Of a stretch of DNA of 64,000 bases, positions 53,247 to 62,740 are shown one piece after another. Location: NCBI GenBank assembly GCA_039808025.1, contig JBDHSK010000001.1, positions 310,001-374,000 on the forward strand, given 5' to 3'. Position 1 is the stretch's first letter; the number at the start of each line of letters is the position of its first letter. This DNA comes from Sandaracinobacteroides sp039808025. GTDB taxonomy: Bacteria; Pseudomonadota; Alphaproteobacteria; Sphingomonadales; Sphingomonadaceae. The notes below the pieces were generated by a model that was given only the letters and a program-made list of their open reading frames with translations, did no database searches and was not told the origin of the DNA. The translations under genes and the position numbers were made by a program.

Positions 53247-54425
53247 ATGATTGGTGGCGCCAACGCAGCCGAAGTGCTGGCCAGCCTGCAACCCTTCCCC
53301 GGCACACCGGCCCCCATCAGCAGGGAGGAACGGCAGGAGCGGCTGCAACGCGCCCGCACCCTGATCGCCGCCGCCGGCAGTGACGCGCTGCTGGTGAACG
53401 CCGGCATGTCGCTGCGCTATTTTGCCGGGGTGCCGTGGGGGGCAAGTGAACGGCTGGTGGCGATGCTGCTTCCGGTAGAAGGCGCGCCGATCATGATCTG
53501 CCCCTTCTTCGAGCTGGGGACATTGCAGGCCGATCTCGGCATTTCCGCCGACATCCGGCTGTGGCAGGAAGACGAAGACCCGTTCGCACTGGTCGCCGAT
53601 GCCGCGCGCAGCTGGAAAAAACTGCTGATCGACCCGTCGCTTCCCTATCAGATGGCGCTGCGACTGGCGGGCCATGCGCCATGGCTGACGCTCGCCGATG
53701 GTGCGCCCGTGATCGATGGGTGCCGCATGTGCAAAAGCCCCGCTGAAATTGCCCTGATGCAGCGCGCCAAGCATATTACCCTGAAGGTGCAGCATCTGGC
53801 CGCCTCCATCCTCCACCCCGGCATTACTGCCAGCACCGTCAAGCGCTTCATCAACGATGCCCATATCGCACTGGCTGGCAGCGCCTCCACCTTCTGCATC
53901 GTCCAGTTCGGGCGCGCCACCGCCTTCCCGCATGGCCTTCCCGGCGACCAGCAGCTGCAGGAAAACCAGCTGGTGCTGATTGACACCGGCACCCAGGTGG
54001 AAGGCTATAACAGCGATATCACCCGCACCTACGCTTTCGGCAAGGTGGGCACCCGCGAACACGACATCTGGGCGCTGGAAAAGCAGGCGCAAGCCGCTGC
54101 CTTTACCGCTGCACAAATCGGCGCGACCTGCGAAAGTGTCGATGCCGCCGCCCGCAAGGTGCTTACTGATGCTGGTTTAGGGCCGGATTACCGGCTGCCC
54201 GGCCTGCCGCACCGCACTGGCCACGGCATTGGTCTTTCCATCCACGAACCCGCCTATCTGGTGCGCGGCGACACAACCCCGCTGGCGCCGGGAATGTGCT
54301 TCTCGAACGAGCCGATGATCGTGGTGCCCGACCAGTTCGGCGTGCGGCTGGAAGACCATTTCTACACGGCCGTTGGCGGCCCGCAATGGTTCACGCAGCC
54401 GCAAACCGCCATCGACCGGCTGTAA
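53247..54425 (+). CDS. M24 family Xaa-Pro peptidase
   Basis: 392 residues with a creatinase N-domain and a pita-bread catalytic domain. The metal ligands are visible: two Asp in LVLIDTGTQVEGYNSDITRTY, His in RTGHGIGLSIHEPAYL, Glu in MCFSNEPMIVV and Glu in VRLEDHFY. ATG 53247 follows AAAGGA by six bases; the open frame upstream lies in the oxidoreductase gene. It probably releases proline-type residues that the neighbouring oxidoreductase could process (inference). It ends one base from the convergent HerA-like gene. Confidence 0.92.
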   Translation: MIGGANAAEVLASLQPFPGTPAPISREERQERLQRARTLIAAAGSDALLVNAGMSLRYFAGVPWGASERLVAMLLPVEGAPIMICPFFELGTLQADLGISADIRLWQEDEDPFALVADAARSWKKLLIDPSLPYQMALRLAGHAPWLTLADGAPVIDGCRMCKSPAEIALMQRAKHITLKVQHLAASILHPGITASTVKRFINDAHIALAGSASTFCIVQFGRATAFPHGLPGDQQLQENQLVLIDTGTQVEGYNSDITRTYAFGKVGTREHDIWALEKQAQAAAFTAAQIGATCESVDAAARKVLTDAGLGPDYRLPGLPHRTGHGIGLSIHEPAYLVRGDTTPLAPGMCFSNEPMIVVPDQFGVRLEDHFYTAVGGPQWFTQPQTAIDRL

Positions 54426-54426
54426 T

Positions 54427-55950
54427 TCAGCGGCGGCGGCGCATCAGCCCGCCCAGCAGGCCCCGCACCAGGCTTCGGCCCATCTGGGTCGCCATGCTGG
54501 CCGCCACCGCCACCGCCACTTTCTGGATCTGGCCCTGCGGGCTCTTGCGATAAGCACGTTCAGCAGCGGCATCGGCTTTCGCCTTGGCAATGGCCTCTTT
54601 TCGCGCCTGCGCTTCCGCCTGCTCGGCGGCCTTGGCCTGCGCACTTTCCTGCGCCTTGGCCGACAGAATCTCGAAGGCCGATTCGCGGTCGACCATCTGC
54701 TCATAGCGGCCAGCCAGCGGCGACGAGGTGACGATCACCTTGCGCTCGTCGGCTGTCAGCGGCCCAAGGCGTGATGCCGGCGGGGCGATCAGTGTGCGTT
54801 CAACCGGGGTGGGCGCTCCATCGGCCATCAGCAGCGACACCAGCGCTTCACCGGTCTTCAGCTCCTGAATCTCGCGCTCAACATCGACCTTGGGGTTGGG
54901 GCGAAAGGTGGTGGCTGCCGCCTTCACTGCCTTCTGGTCGCGCGGGGTGAAGGCGCGCAGCGCATGTTGCACCCGGTTCCCCAGCTGGCCAGCCACCGTA
55001 TCCGGCACATCGATGGGGTTCTGGGTGACGAAATACACCCCCACACCCTTCGAGCGGATTAGCCGCACCACCTGCTCCACCTTGTCGATCAGCGCTTTGG
55101 GGGCGTCATCGAAAAGAAGGTGCGCCTCGTCGAAGAAGAACACCAGTTTTGGCTTGTCGGGGTCACCCACTTCCGGAAGTACCTCGAACAGCTCGGAAAG
55201 CAGCCACAGCAGGAAGGTGGCATAGAGCTTGGGGCTGGACATCAGCTTGTCGGCCGCCAGTATGTTCACCTGACCGCGGCCCTGATCGTCAACGGCGATC
55301 AGGTCAGTGATGGCAAGCGCCGGTTCTCCGAAGAAATTGGCGGCCCCCTGCGATTCCAGAGCCAGCAGCTGCCGCTGGATGGCGCCGATCGACTGTGCCG
55401 TTACATTGCCATAGGAAGTCGCCAGTTCGGCGGCATGGTCGCCGCACCACGCCAGCATCTGCTTCAGATCTTTGAGATCGAGCAGCAAAAGCCCCTGATC
55501 ATCAGCAACCTTGAAAGCAATGGCCAGCACCCCTTCCTGGGTGTCGTTGAGGTCAAGCAGGCGAGCCAGCAGCAGCGGCCCCATTTCCGAGATGGTGGCC
55601 CTGACTGGATGCCCCTGTTCACCGAACAGATCCCAGAACACGACCGGATTGCCGGCATATTCGAGCGTTCCCATGCCAATATCGGCGGCGCGCTTCTGGA
55701 AGGCCTCGTGGGTTTTGGCCGATGGCGACCCGGGCAACGCCATGGCCGAAAGGTCACCCTTCACATCGGCCATGAACACCGCCACCCCCGCCTTGCTCAG
55801 CCCTTCGGCAATCACCTGCATCGACACCGTCTTGCCGGTACCGGTGGCGCCGGCAATCAGGCCGTGGCGATTGGCACGCTTCAGCACCAGATACTGCGGG
55901 TCAGCGCCACCTGCCTTGGCACCGATGAAGAGTTCGCCTGTTGCAGTCAT
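54427..55950 (-). CDS. DUF853 (HerA/YjgR-like) ATPase
   Basis: 507 residues. Walker A GATGTGKTVSMQ, Walker B LVFFFDEAHLLFDD, FVTQNPIDVPDTVAGQLGNRVQHALRAF as sensor region. The C-terminal Ala/Lys-rich helix (AQESAQAKAAEQAEAQARKEAIAKAKADAAAE) is followed by QMGRSLVRGLLGGLMRRRR, a Gly/Arg tail common in the family. Belongs to the FtsK/HerA P-loop superfamily, usually annotated as a helicase though no activity is shown for the YjgR branch. No NurA-like nuclease is adjacent. Monocistronic. Confidence 0.92.
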   Translation of the reverse strand: MTATGELFIGAKAGGADPQYLVLKRANRHGLIAGATGTGKTVSMQVIAEGLSKAGVAVFMADVKGDLSAMALPGSPSAKTHEAFQKRAADIGMGTLEYAGNPVVFWDLFGEQGHPVRATISEMGPLLLARLLDLNDTQEGVLAIAFKVADDQGLLLLDLKDLKQMLAWCGDHAAELATSYGNVTAQSIGAIQRQLLALESQGAANFFGEPALAITDLIAVDDQGRGQVNILAADKLMSSPKLYATFLLWLLSELFEVLPEVGDPDKPKLVFFFDEAHLLFDDAPKALIDKVEQVVRLIRSKGVGVYFVTQNPIDVPDTVAGQLGNRVQHALRAFTPRDQKAVKAAATTFRPNPKVDVEREIQELKTGEALVSLLMADGAPTPVERTLIAPPASRLGPLTADERKVIVTSSPLAGRYEQMVDRESAFEILSAKAQESAQAKAAEQAEAQARKEAIAKAKADAAAERAYRKSPQGQIQKVAVAVAASMATQMGRSLVRGLLGGLMRRRR

Positions 55951-56072
55951 CTGCGGTTCCCGTTCCCTGTGGTTTCCACCCCCTCGCTAGACCAATGGCA
56001 GCTGCGACGAAAGGGCAAAGCCGGTATCCAGGGCAGGCTTTACTTGCCCTTCCGGCAATGAAACAAGGCACC

Positions 56073-56819
56073 ATGATCGCCCCTCCCCCCTGGACGTGGC
56101 TGCTGGCCGGCGCCCTGCTGGGGCTGGTTGCCGGTTCGTTTCTCGCCACGCTGGTGGTGCGCTGGCCGCGTGGCGAATCCCTGTGGGGTCGTTCGCACTG
56201 CGATGGTTGTTCGCGCACACTTCGCTGGTCCGAACTGGTACCGTTGTTGTCGTTCGTGGTGGCGCGGGGGCGCTGCCACCACTGCGGCGCCGCAATCGAC
56301 TGGCGCCACCCGGCAATCGAACTTGGATCAGCGCTGATCGGGATTGCCGCCTTTGCGGCGGAACCAGCGCCAGGCGCGCTGGCAGGCGCCACGCTGGGCT
56401 GGCTGCTGCTGGCGCTGCTGGTGCTCGACGCCGAACATCTGTGGCTGCCCGATGCGCTGACCATGCCACTGCTGGGCGCAGGTCTGCTGATGGGCAATGG
56501 CGCTCTGGCCAATCGGCTGCTGGGGGCGGCCATCGGCGGCGGGGTGCTGCTGCTGATCGCACTGGCCTATCGGGTGTTGCGCCAGCAAGAGGGGCTGGGA
56601 CTTGGCGATGTGAAACTGATGGCGGGGCTGGGGGCGTGGCTCGGCTGGCCAATACTTCCGCTGCTGCTGCTGCTGGCTGCAGTTCTGGGCCTGGTGCTGG
56701 CGGGGCTGCGGGCCTTGCAGGGCCGGCCGCTCAGCCATATCCCGTTGGGCGCCTGTCTGGCGGCCGTTGCCTTTCCCCTGTGGCTGGCCATGCCGGCTTT
56801 GACACGCCTGACCGCATGA
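56073..56819 (+). CDS. gspO: Prepilin peptidase, type II secretion
   Basis: 248-residue inner-membrane aspartic protease that cleaves and N-methylates pseudopilins. It has an N-terminal cytoplasmic zinc site of two CxxC pairs (CDGC and CHHC), then helices. The two catalytic Asp regions are LLVLDAEHLWLPDAL and GLGLGDVKLMAGLGAWLG (the GxGD motif). ATG 56073 has AAGG just upstream; ATG 56058 is also possible. It is divergent from the DUF853 gene and 135 bases upstream of gspC, in the same direction. Confidence 0.95.
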   Translation: MIAPPPWTWLLAGALLGLVAGSFLATLVVRWPRGESLWGRSHCDGCSRTLRWSELVPLLSFVVARGRCHHCGAAIDWRHPAIELGSALIGIAAFAAEPAPGALAGATLGWLLLALLVLDAEHLWLPDALTMPLLGAGLLMGNGALANRLLGAAIGGGVLLLIALAYRVLRQQEGLGLGDVKLMAGLGAWLGWPILPLLLLLAAVLGLVLAGLRALQGRPLSHIPLGACLAAVAFPLWLAMPALTRLTA

Positions 56820-56954
56820 AACAACCACGCCGGACGCATTCATCGCCCCGATGACTTGCAACCTTGCCGATGCCCCCTTAGGCGTTAACCATCTGGGCCG
56901 ACCGCACCGGGTGGAATCGATGACAACAAACAAACCCGTCAAGGGGGGTATCCT

Positions 56955-57548
56955 TTGCTGAACCGCCGGTTTCACCCCGGCCATCTCCTGCTGATCTGCC
57001 TTGGCATCCTGTGCGGATTCCTGGGGCTGAAGGTGCTGTCGGCGCTCAACAGCCCGCTGCCCGACGCGCCGCACATCAGCCAGCCCGCCCTGGCCGACCG
57101 GGCGCTACTGGCCCGGTTCGACCCGTTCTTTCCGGCCAAAGGGTCAGATTCGGCAGCACTCCCGGTCACCGCCCTGCCGCTAAGCCTGCATGGCGTGCGC
57201 AACGATACCGCCACCGGGCAAGGTGCGGCCATCATCGCCGTCGGCAACGACGAGCAGAAGCTGTTTCAGGTGGGCGACACCATCAGCAACGGGGTGACTC
57301 TGGCCTCCATTGCTTCCGATCATGTCATCCTCGATCGCTCCGGTACCCGTGAGGCCCTGTGGCTCGACAACAGCAGTGAAGCCCCAGTCCAGAATTTTGA
57401 CGCACCGGCGTCTTCGGCCTCTGCGTCCAGTCCCCCGGCCGATGCCGCCGCCAGCGACGCCCCCGACATCACGCCTGCCGAACCGTCCGCCGACACTCCG
57501 CCCGCCGGCGCCGCCATGGTGGCAGCCGCACCGCCCCGCCAGGATTGA
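56955..57548 (+). CDS. gspC: Type II secretion protein GspC
   Basis: 197 residues. A short cytoplasmic start is followed by one transmembrane helix (LLLICLGILCGFLGLKVLSAL) and a periplasmic homology region: LPLSLHGVRNDTATGQGAAIIAVGNDEQKLFQVGDTI, SIASDHVILDRSGTREALWL. The last 50 residues are an Ala/Pro/Asp-rich tail and no PDZ domain is present. It connects inner-membrane platform and secretin. The start is TTG, with AAGGGGGG six bases upstream. The stop overlaps a TTG in the gspD frame; gspD proper starts five bases later. Confidence 0.92.
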   Translation: MLNRRFHPGHLLLICLGILCGFLGLKVLSALNSPLPDAPHISQPALADRALLARFDPFFPAKGSDSAALPVTALPLSLHGVRNDTATGQGAAIIAVGNDEQKLFQVGDTISNGVTLASIASDHVILDRSGTREALWLDNSSEAPVQNFDAPASSASASSPPADAAASDAPDITPAEPSADTPPAGAAMVAAAPPRQD

Positions 57549-57553
57549 GAGCC

Positions 57554-59641
57554 ATGCGCATGCGTCTTCCCCCAACGGCTGTTTCGGTTGCCCTCCTGGT
57601 ACTGGCTGTTCCTGCACTTGCCCCGCACGCGCCGGCCCGCGCCCAGACCACCATCAACCTGCGCGACGCCGATATCCGCACCTTCATCGCCGATGTCGCC
57701 CGGGTGACTGGCGCCAGCTTCGTGATCGACCCAAGGGTGCAGGGGCGGATCTCGGTGGTGTCCGAGCGTCCACTTGGCCGCAGCCAGTATTTCGAGCTGT
57801 TCCTGTCGACATTGCGCGCCAACGGCTATGTGGCGGTGCCATCGGGCAGAGGTCAGTATCGCATCCAGCCCGCTGAAGCCGGCGCCGGAAGTATCGGCAG
57901 AGGCGGGCAGTTCACCACCACCGTGATCCCGCTCGACCATATCGACGCCCAGCAGGCGCTCGAATCGATCCGCCCGGCACTCAGCCGCAATGGCGTGATT
58001 GCCGCCAATCGCTCGGGCAATGCCGTCATCGTCACGGATTTTGCCGATAACGTCAGCCGTGCCCGGCAGCTGCTTGCCAAGATCGACCGCGATCGCAGCG
58101 TAACCGAAGTGGTGCCGCTGAAAAATGCCGGGGCGCGGGAACTGGCGCAATCGCTGTCGCGGCTGTCGACGCAACCCGGCCAGGCCGGAGCGGGGGGGGC
58201 TGCCACCACCGTCGTCGCAATCGATGCCTCCAACGCCCTCGCCATCAAGGGAGAGCCTGCCCAGGTGAAACGCCTGGTGACGCTGGCGCGCGACCTCGAC
58301 CGCAAGGCAGACGACGGTCGGGAAACGCGGGTGATCTTCCTTGAGAACGCCGATGCCTCGGCGATCATGCCGGTGCTGCAACAATTGATGGGCCAGCAAC
58401 CCACCCCCACCGGCAACGCCACTGCCGGCCCCACACTGCCTGCCGGAACCCCATTTGCCGGAAACCGCCAGCGTGGCGGGCTGACTTCGGCCCCGTCGAC
58501 CACCACTGTCTCCGGATCGACGGGGTCTGCCGCCCTCACGTCCACCAACATCGGAGTTGCCAGTGGCGACCCCCGCGCGCGCGCCATCATCGCCCGCTAC
58601 GAAGGCGCCAACGCCATCATCATTGCCGCCACCAGCGACATTCAGCGTGAACTCGGTGAAGTGATCCGCCAGCTCGATACCCGGCGCGCCCAGGTGCAGG
58701 TGGAAGCGATCATCGTCGAGATTTCAGACGCCGCCGCCCGCCAGCTCGGGGTGCAGTGGATGCTGGCCGGGCGCGGCGGCACCGTCCCTCTGGTATCCTC
58801 GACCTTCTCCAACGCCGCCCCCACCCTGCTGGCAATCACCGGCGCCATCGCAGCCGACAAGGGGCTGATCCCGGGGGCAGCCGGCGAAAAGTTCCGGGAA
58901 GCCGCCGTCAACTCGATCCTCGGAACCACGGGCATCACCGGCTCCATCGGCTCGATCGGCAACGACACCATCTTCGGCTTCGTCATCAACGCCGTCAAAG
59001 GCGATGTCGATTCGAACATCCTCTCGACTCCGTCGCTTCTCACGCTCGACAACCAGCCGGCCCGCATCCTGGTGGGGCAGGAAATTCCCGTTACCACCGG
59101 CGAAGCGCTCGGCAACAACCTCGACAACAGCTTCCGCACCGTCCAGCGTCAGGATGTCGGCATCCAGCTTTCGGTTCGCCCGCAGATCAACGCCGGCGGC
59201 ACCATCACCCTGACGCTCAAGCAGGTGGTTTCGTCGATCGCCTCCACCGTCAACACCGATTTCGTTCTGAACAAACGCGAGCTGGAAACTGCCGTCACCG
59301 TCGGCAACGGCCAGATTCTGGCGCTTGGCGGCCTACTTGAAGATTCCGAACGCCGCTCGTTCCAGCGTGTCCCGCTGCTTGGTGATATTCCCGTTCTGGG
59401 CACGCTCTTCAGCTCGAAAACCAAGAACCACACCAAAACCAACCTGATGATCTTCATCCGCCCCACCATTGTGCGCTCGCAGGCCGATGCCGATGAACTG
59501 ACGGCCGGCCGCTGGAACACAGTGCGTGAACAACAGCAGGAACGGGGCGGTTACGCGAGCCTCGATGCCCTGGCCTGGGATTATCTGCGGACTCCACCGC
59601 CCTATCAGCCGCGGCCCCTGCCAGCGGGGCCTTCCTCCTGA
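57554..59641 (+). CDS. gspD: Type II secretion secretin GspD
   Basis: Outer-membrane channel, 695 residues. Signal peptide (AVSVALLVLAVPALAPHAPARAQ), then an N0 domain (INLRDADIRTFIADVARVTGASFVIDP) and N1-N3 repeats. One N3 region has a Gly/Thr/Ser-rich insert (about residues 285-335). The secretin domain has VQVEAIIVEISDAAARQLGVQW, SNILSTPSLLTLDNQPARILVGQEIPVTTG and VPLLGDIPVLGTLFSS. ATG 57554 is preferred to the TTG at 57545. The stop overlaps the gspE ATG by one base. Confidence 0.96.
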   Translation: MRMRLPPTAVSVALLVLAVPALAPHAPARAQTTINLRDADIRTFIADVARVTGASFVIDPRVQGRISVVSERPLGRSQYFELFLSTLRANGYVAVPSGRGQYRIQPAEAGAGSIGRGGQFTTTVIPLDHIDAQQALESIRPALSRNGVIAANRSGNAVIVTDFADNVSRARQLLAKIDRDRSVTEVVPLKNAGARELAQSLSRLSTQPGQAGAGGAATTVVAIDASNALAIKGEPAQVKRLVTLARDLDRKADDGRETRVIFLENADASAIMPVLQQLMGQQPTPTGNATAGPTLPAGTPFAGNRQRGGLTSAPSTTTVSGSTGSAALTSTNIGVASGDPRARAIIARYEGANAIIIAATSDIQRELGEVIRQLDTRRAQVQVEAIIVEISDAAARQLGVQWMLAGRGGTVPLVSSTFSNAAPTLLAITGAIAADKGLIPGAAGEKFREAAVNSILGTTGITGSIGSIGNDTIFGFVINAVKGDVDSNILSTPSLLTLDNQPARILVGQEIPVTTGEALGNNLDNSFRTVQRQDVGIQLSVRPQINAGGTITLTLKQVVSSIASTVNTDFVLNKRELETAVTVGNGQILALGGLLEDSERRSFQRVPLLGDIPVLGTLFSSKTKNHTKTNLMIFIRPTIVRSQADADELTAGRWNTVREQQQERGGYASLDALAWDYLRTPPPYQPRPLPAGPSS

Positions 59642-61170
59642 TGGCGGCCCCCCTTCAGGATGACGCGCTTCCGGCACCCGAAAACAGGGTGCTGCCCTAT
59701 GCCTTTGCCCGCCGCCATGGCGTGCTGCTGCTTCCGGCCAATGCTGAAGGTGGCCCGCGGCTGGGTGTGCGCGCCAGTGCTGGGCCAGGCGCCATTCTCG
59801 AGGCGCGCCGTTTCGCCAGCACCCGGCTTCTGGTGGAACCTCTGGCCGACGACCAGTTCGAGCAGCTGCTCTCGACCCTCTATTCCACCGATGGGCTGGC
59901 GGCTGCCGCCGATGCCGCAGCCGCTGCCAATCTTGCAAGCCTCGCCCGCGATACTGCCGATCTGCTCGACAACGACGATGCCGCCCCGGTCATCCGGCTG
60001 ATCAACGCCCTTGTCACCCAGGCAGTGCAGCAGGGCGCGTCCGATATCCATCTTGAACCCGGCGACGATGGCATGGCGGTGCGTCTGCGGCGCGACGGGG
60101 TGATGGAGGAAGTGCTGCGGCTTCCGCCCGAAATTGCCCCCATGCTGGTATCGCGCGTCAAGGTGATGGCGCGGCTCGACATCGCCGAAAAACGGCTGCC
60201 ACAAGATGGCCGCATCTCGCTGCTGCTGGGCAACCGCACCCTCGACGTCAGGGTATCGACACTGCCGGCGCGCGGCGGCGAACGGGTGGTGATGCGCATT
60301 CTCGATCAGGCGGCCGTGGCCCTGGCGCTCGATGACCTGGGGCTCGACCCTGATACCCGGGCGGCCCTTGCCGAAGCCCTTGGCGCCCCCAACGGCATCG
60401 TTCTGGTCACCGGTCCGACGGGGGCCGGCAAAACCACCACCCTTTATGCAGCTCTGAAAACACTGGCCGACGGACGACGCAACATCCTCACCGTGGAAGA
60501 CCCGGTGGAATATGCCATCCCCGGAGTTGGTCAGACGCAGGTCGATACCCGGGTGGGGCTGACCTTTGCCCAGGGGTTGCGCGCCATCCTCCGTCAGGAC
60601 CCGGACGTGGTGATGGTAGGAGAGATCCGCGACCGTGAAACCGCCGAAATTGCCGTGCAGGCCGCCCTTACCGGCCACCTGGTGCTGTCAACCGTGCATG
60701 CCAATTCGGCGGCCGGAGCCATTACCCGCCTGCGCGACTTCGGGGTGGAAAGCTTCCTGATCGCCGCCACCTTGCGGGCAGTGGTCGCCCAGCGGCTGGT
60801 TAGGCTCACCTGTCCCACCTGTGCGACCCGCGAGCCGCTGGCGCCGGCACTGGCGCAACGGTTGGCCATCCCGGCCGGCATGACAGTCGCCAAGGCGAAC
60901 GGCTGCCCGGCCTGTCGCCACACCGGCTATGCCCGCCGTCGCGGACTGTTCGAGCTGATCACCGCCGACACGGATCTGCGCGCCCACATCAACGCCGGTG
61001 CCAGCGAAGCCCAGCTGGAAGCAGCCGGTCTCCACCAGTCATTGAAGGAAAGCGCCCGTGCGGCGGTCATCAGCGGCGCCACCACCCCCACCGAGGTTCT
61101 GCCGCTGTTTCAGGGCGAAGCCGCACGCCGACGCGATCCGTCCGGCGATGCCGCCGCTGCCAGCCGATGA
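59641..61170 (+). CDS. gspE: Type II secretion ATPase GspE
   Basis: Cytoplasmic hexameric ATPase that drives pseudopilus assembly, 509 residues. Walker A GPTGAGKTTTLYAAL, Asp box VEDPVEYAIPGVGQTQV, Walker B DPDVVMVGEIRDRETAEIA and His box LVLSTVHANSAAGAI are present. The zinc knuckle is CPTC...CPAC (about 32 residues apart), typical of GspE. It starts in a TGATG overlap with gspD and ends in an ATGA overlap with gspF. Confidence 0.97.
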   Translation: MAAPLQDDALPAPENRVLPYAFARRHGVLLLPANAEGGPRLGVRASAGPGAILEARRFASTRLLVEPLADDQFEQLLSTLYSTDGLAAAADAAAAANLASLARDTADLLDNDDAAPVIRLINALVTQAVQQGASDIHLEPGDDGMAVRLRRDGVMEEVLRLPPEIAPMLVSRVKVMARLDIAEKRLPQDGRISLLLGNRTLDVRVSTLPARGGERVVMRILDQAAVALALDDLGLDPDTRAALAEALGAPNGIVLVTGPTGAGKTTTLYAALKTLADGRRNILTVEDPVEYAIPGVGQTQVDTRVGLTFAQGLRAILRQDPDVVMVGEIRDRETAEIAVQAALTGHLVLSTVHANSAAGAITRLRDFGVESFLIAATLRAVVAQRLVRLTCPTCATREPLAPALAQRLAIPAGMTVAKANGCPACRHTGYARRRGLFELITADTDLRAHINAGASEAQLEAAGLHQSLKESARAAVISGATTPTEVLPLFQGEAARRRDPSGDAAAASR

Positions 61171-62294
61171 CGGCCCATGCCCACCAGCGGCCATCAGCCC
61201 CCGCTCAGCCACTGTGGAAGCGGTCGCTGCGCGCCGCGCCGTCAGCGCCGCGCATGTCGGCTCAGGCACGCGCCACCCTGATCCGCCAGATGGCGACCCT
61301 GGTTGCGGTCATGCCCATCTCCGATGCCATCGCCACACTGGCGCGCCAGCCGGCCAACCCCGCGCAAAAGGCCATTCTGCAACGCACCAACCGGGCGTTG
61401 CAGTCTGGAAGTTCGCTGGCAGCGGCTCTGCCGGCTTCGGCCTTCCCCGAGGATATCCGCGCCACCATTGCTGCCGGCGAGGCCTCAGGACGGCTGCCCC
61501 TGCTGCTGTCCCGGCTTGCCGACACGCTGGAAGCCGATGTGGCGCTGCGCTCGAAGCTGCTGGCAGCGCTCGCCTACCCGCTTTTGCTGCTGGTAGTGGC
61601 GCTTGGCGTCATTCTCGCCATGTTGATTTTCGTGGTCCCCGGCATTGCCGAACAGCTCACGGCCTCCGGCCAGACCCTGCCTCTCCTCACCCGGCTGGTG
61701 CTCGGGGTATCGGCTGCCCTCAAGAACTGGTGGTGGCTGCTGATGCTGCTGCTCGCCGTATCGGCGGGTGCCGGCCTTTGGTGGGTCCGGCAACCCGCCA
61801 ACCACGACCGCCTCGATCATCGCCTGTTGACGCTGCCGCTGGCTGGCAACTGGATCGCCACGGTGATCGCCGTGCGCTGGTCGCGGTTGCTGGCCACCAT
61901 GCTTACCGCCGGGCTGCCGCTCGCCGAAGCATTGACCATAACCGCCCCTACTCTTGGCAACGCGGCCTGGCGCGAAGCCACCATGCGCATGGCCCGGCAG
62001 GTGCGCAGTGGCGCCTCGCTGTCTGCCAGCCTGTCTTTGTTGCCGCGGCCACCGGCACTGCTGCTGTCGCTGACGCAATCGGGGGAAGCGGCGGGGCGGC
62101 TTGCCCCTCTGCTCGAATCAGCGGCGCAATCGCTCGACCGCCAGTTGCAGGACCGCAGCCGCACCTTCCTGGCACTGGCCGAGCCACTGATCATCGTGAT
62201 GCTGGGGGCGATCGTCGCCCTCATCATTCTTGCCGTTCTGCTACCCATCCTGCAACTCAACACGCTGGCCGGAGCCGGCGTCGGAGCCTCGTGA
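61167..62294 (+). CDS. gspF: Type II secretion inner-membrane protein GspF
   Basis: 375 residues, T2SS_F fold repeated twice. First repeat is LIRQMATLVAVMPISDAIATLARQ with LPASAFPEDIRATIAAGEASGRLPLLLSRLADTLE; second is WSRLLATMLTAGLPLAEALTITAPTLGN. Three transmembrane helices include the last, LIIVMLGAIVALIILAVLLPILQL. The N-terminal leader of 25-30 residues is low complexity. Coupled on both sides (ATGA with gspE, TGATG with gspG). Confidence 0.95.
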   Translation: MTAHAHQRPSAPAQPLWKRSLRAAPSAPRMSAQARATLIRQMATLVAVMPISDAIATLARQPANPAQKAILQRTNRALQSGSSLAAALPASAFPEDIRATIAAGEASGRLPLLLSRLADTLEADVALRSKLLAALAYPLLLLVVALGVILAMLIFVVPGIAEQLTASGQTLPLLTRLVLGVSAALKNWWWLLMLLLAVSAGAGLWWVRQPANHDRLDHRLLTLPLAGNWIATVIAVRWSRLLATMLTAGLPLAEALTITAPTLGNAAWREATMRMARQVRSGASLSASLSLLPRPPALLLSLTQSGEAAGRLAPLLESAAQSLDRQLQDRSRTFLALAEPLIIVMLGAIVALIILAVLLPILQLNTLAGAGVGAS

Positions 62295-62734
62295 TGCCCC
62301 CACACCCCGTCCGCCCCCGCCCGGTTATGGCCACCCGCACCAATCAGGCCGGGTTCACTCTCGTTGAATTGCTGGTGGTGCTGGCAATCATCGGGCTGCT
62401 CACCACTGTCGTCGTCATCAATGTGCTGCCCATGCAGGGCCGGGCGCAGGTTCAAAAGGCCAAGGCCGATATCGCCCTTATCGAACAGGGGCTTGAGTTC
62501 TGGCGCATCGACTCCGGGCGCTACCCTACCCAGGAGGAAGGGCTTGCGGTGCTCACCCAGCCGGGCCCCCTCGGGGCCAAGCTGAAGAAGCTGCCGCAGG
62601 ATCCCTGGGGCCACCCCTATCGCTATGTCGTGCCCGGCGACAATGGCGCACCCTATGCCATCGTCTCGACCGGCGCCGATGGTGAGACCGGCGGCGACGG
62701 CGACAACGCCGATCTGCGCAGCGACCGGGAGTAA
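62294..62734 (+). CDS. gspG: Major pseudopilin GspG
   Basis: 146 residues. The prepilin signal QAGFTLVELLVVLAIIGLLTTVVV has Gly before the cleavage site and Glu at +5. It is followed by the GspG core EFWRIDSGRYPTQEEGLAVLTQP, DPWGHPYRYVVPGDNGAPYAIVSTGADG with the C-terminal calcium-binding GDGDNADL. ATG 62294 overlaps the gspF stop; ATG 62327 would give a shorter leader closer to usual length. Cleaved by GspO. Confidence 0.95.
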   Translation: MPPHPVRPRPVMATRTNQAGFTLVELLVVLAIIGLLTTVVVINVLPMQGRAQVQKAKADIALIEQGLEFWRIDSGRYPTQEEGLAVLTQPGPLGAKLKKLPQDPWGHPYRYVVPGDNGAPYAIVSTGADGETGGDGDNADLRSDRE

Positions 62735-62740
62735 CCGGCC

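Noticed and set aside
61058..62293. Upstream 412-codon extension of the gspG frame
   Set aside because: It lies in another frame over the end of gspE and all of gspF; the pseudopilin leader must be short for GspO processing.
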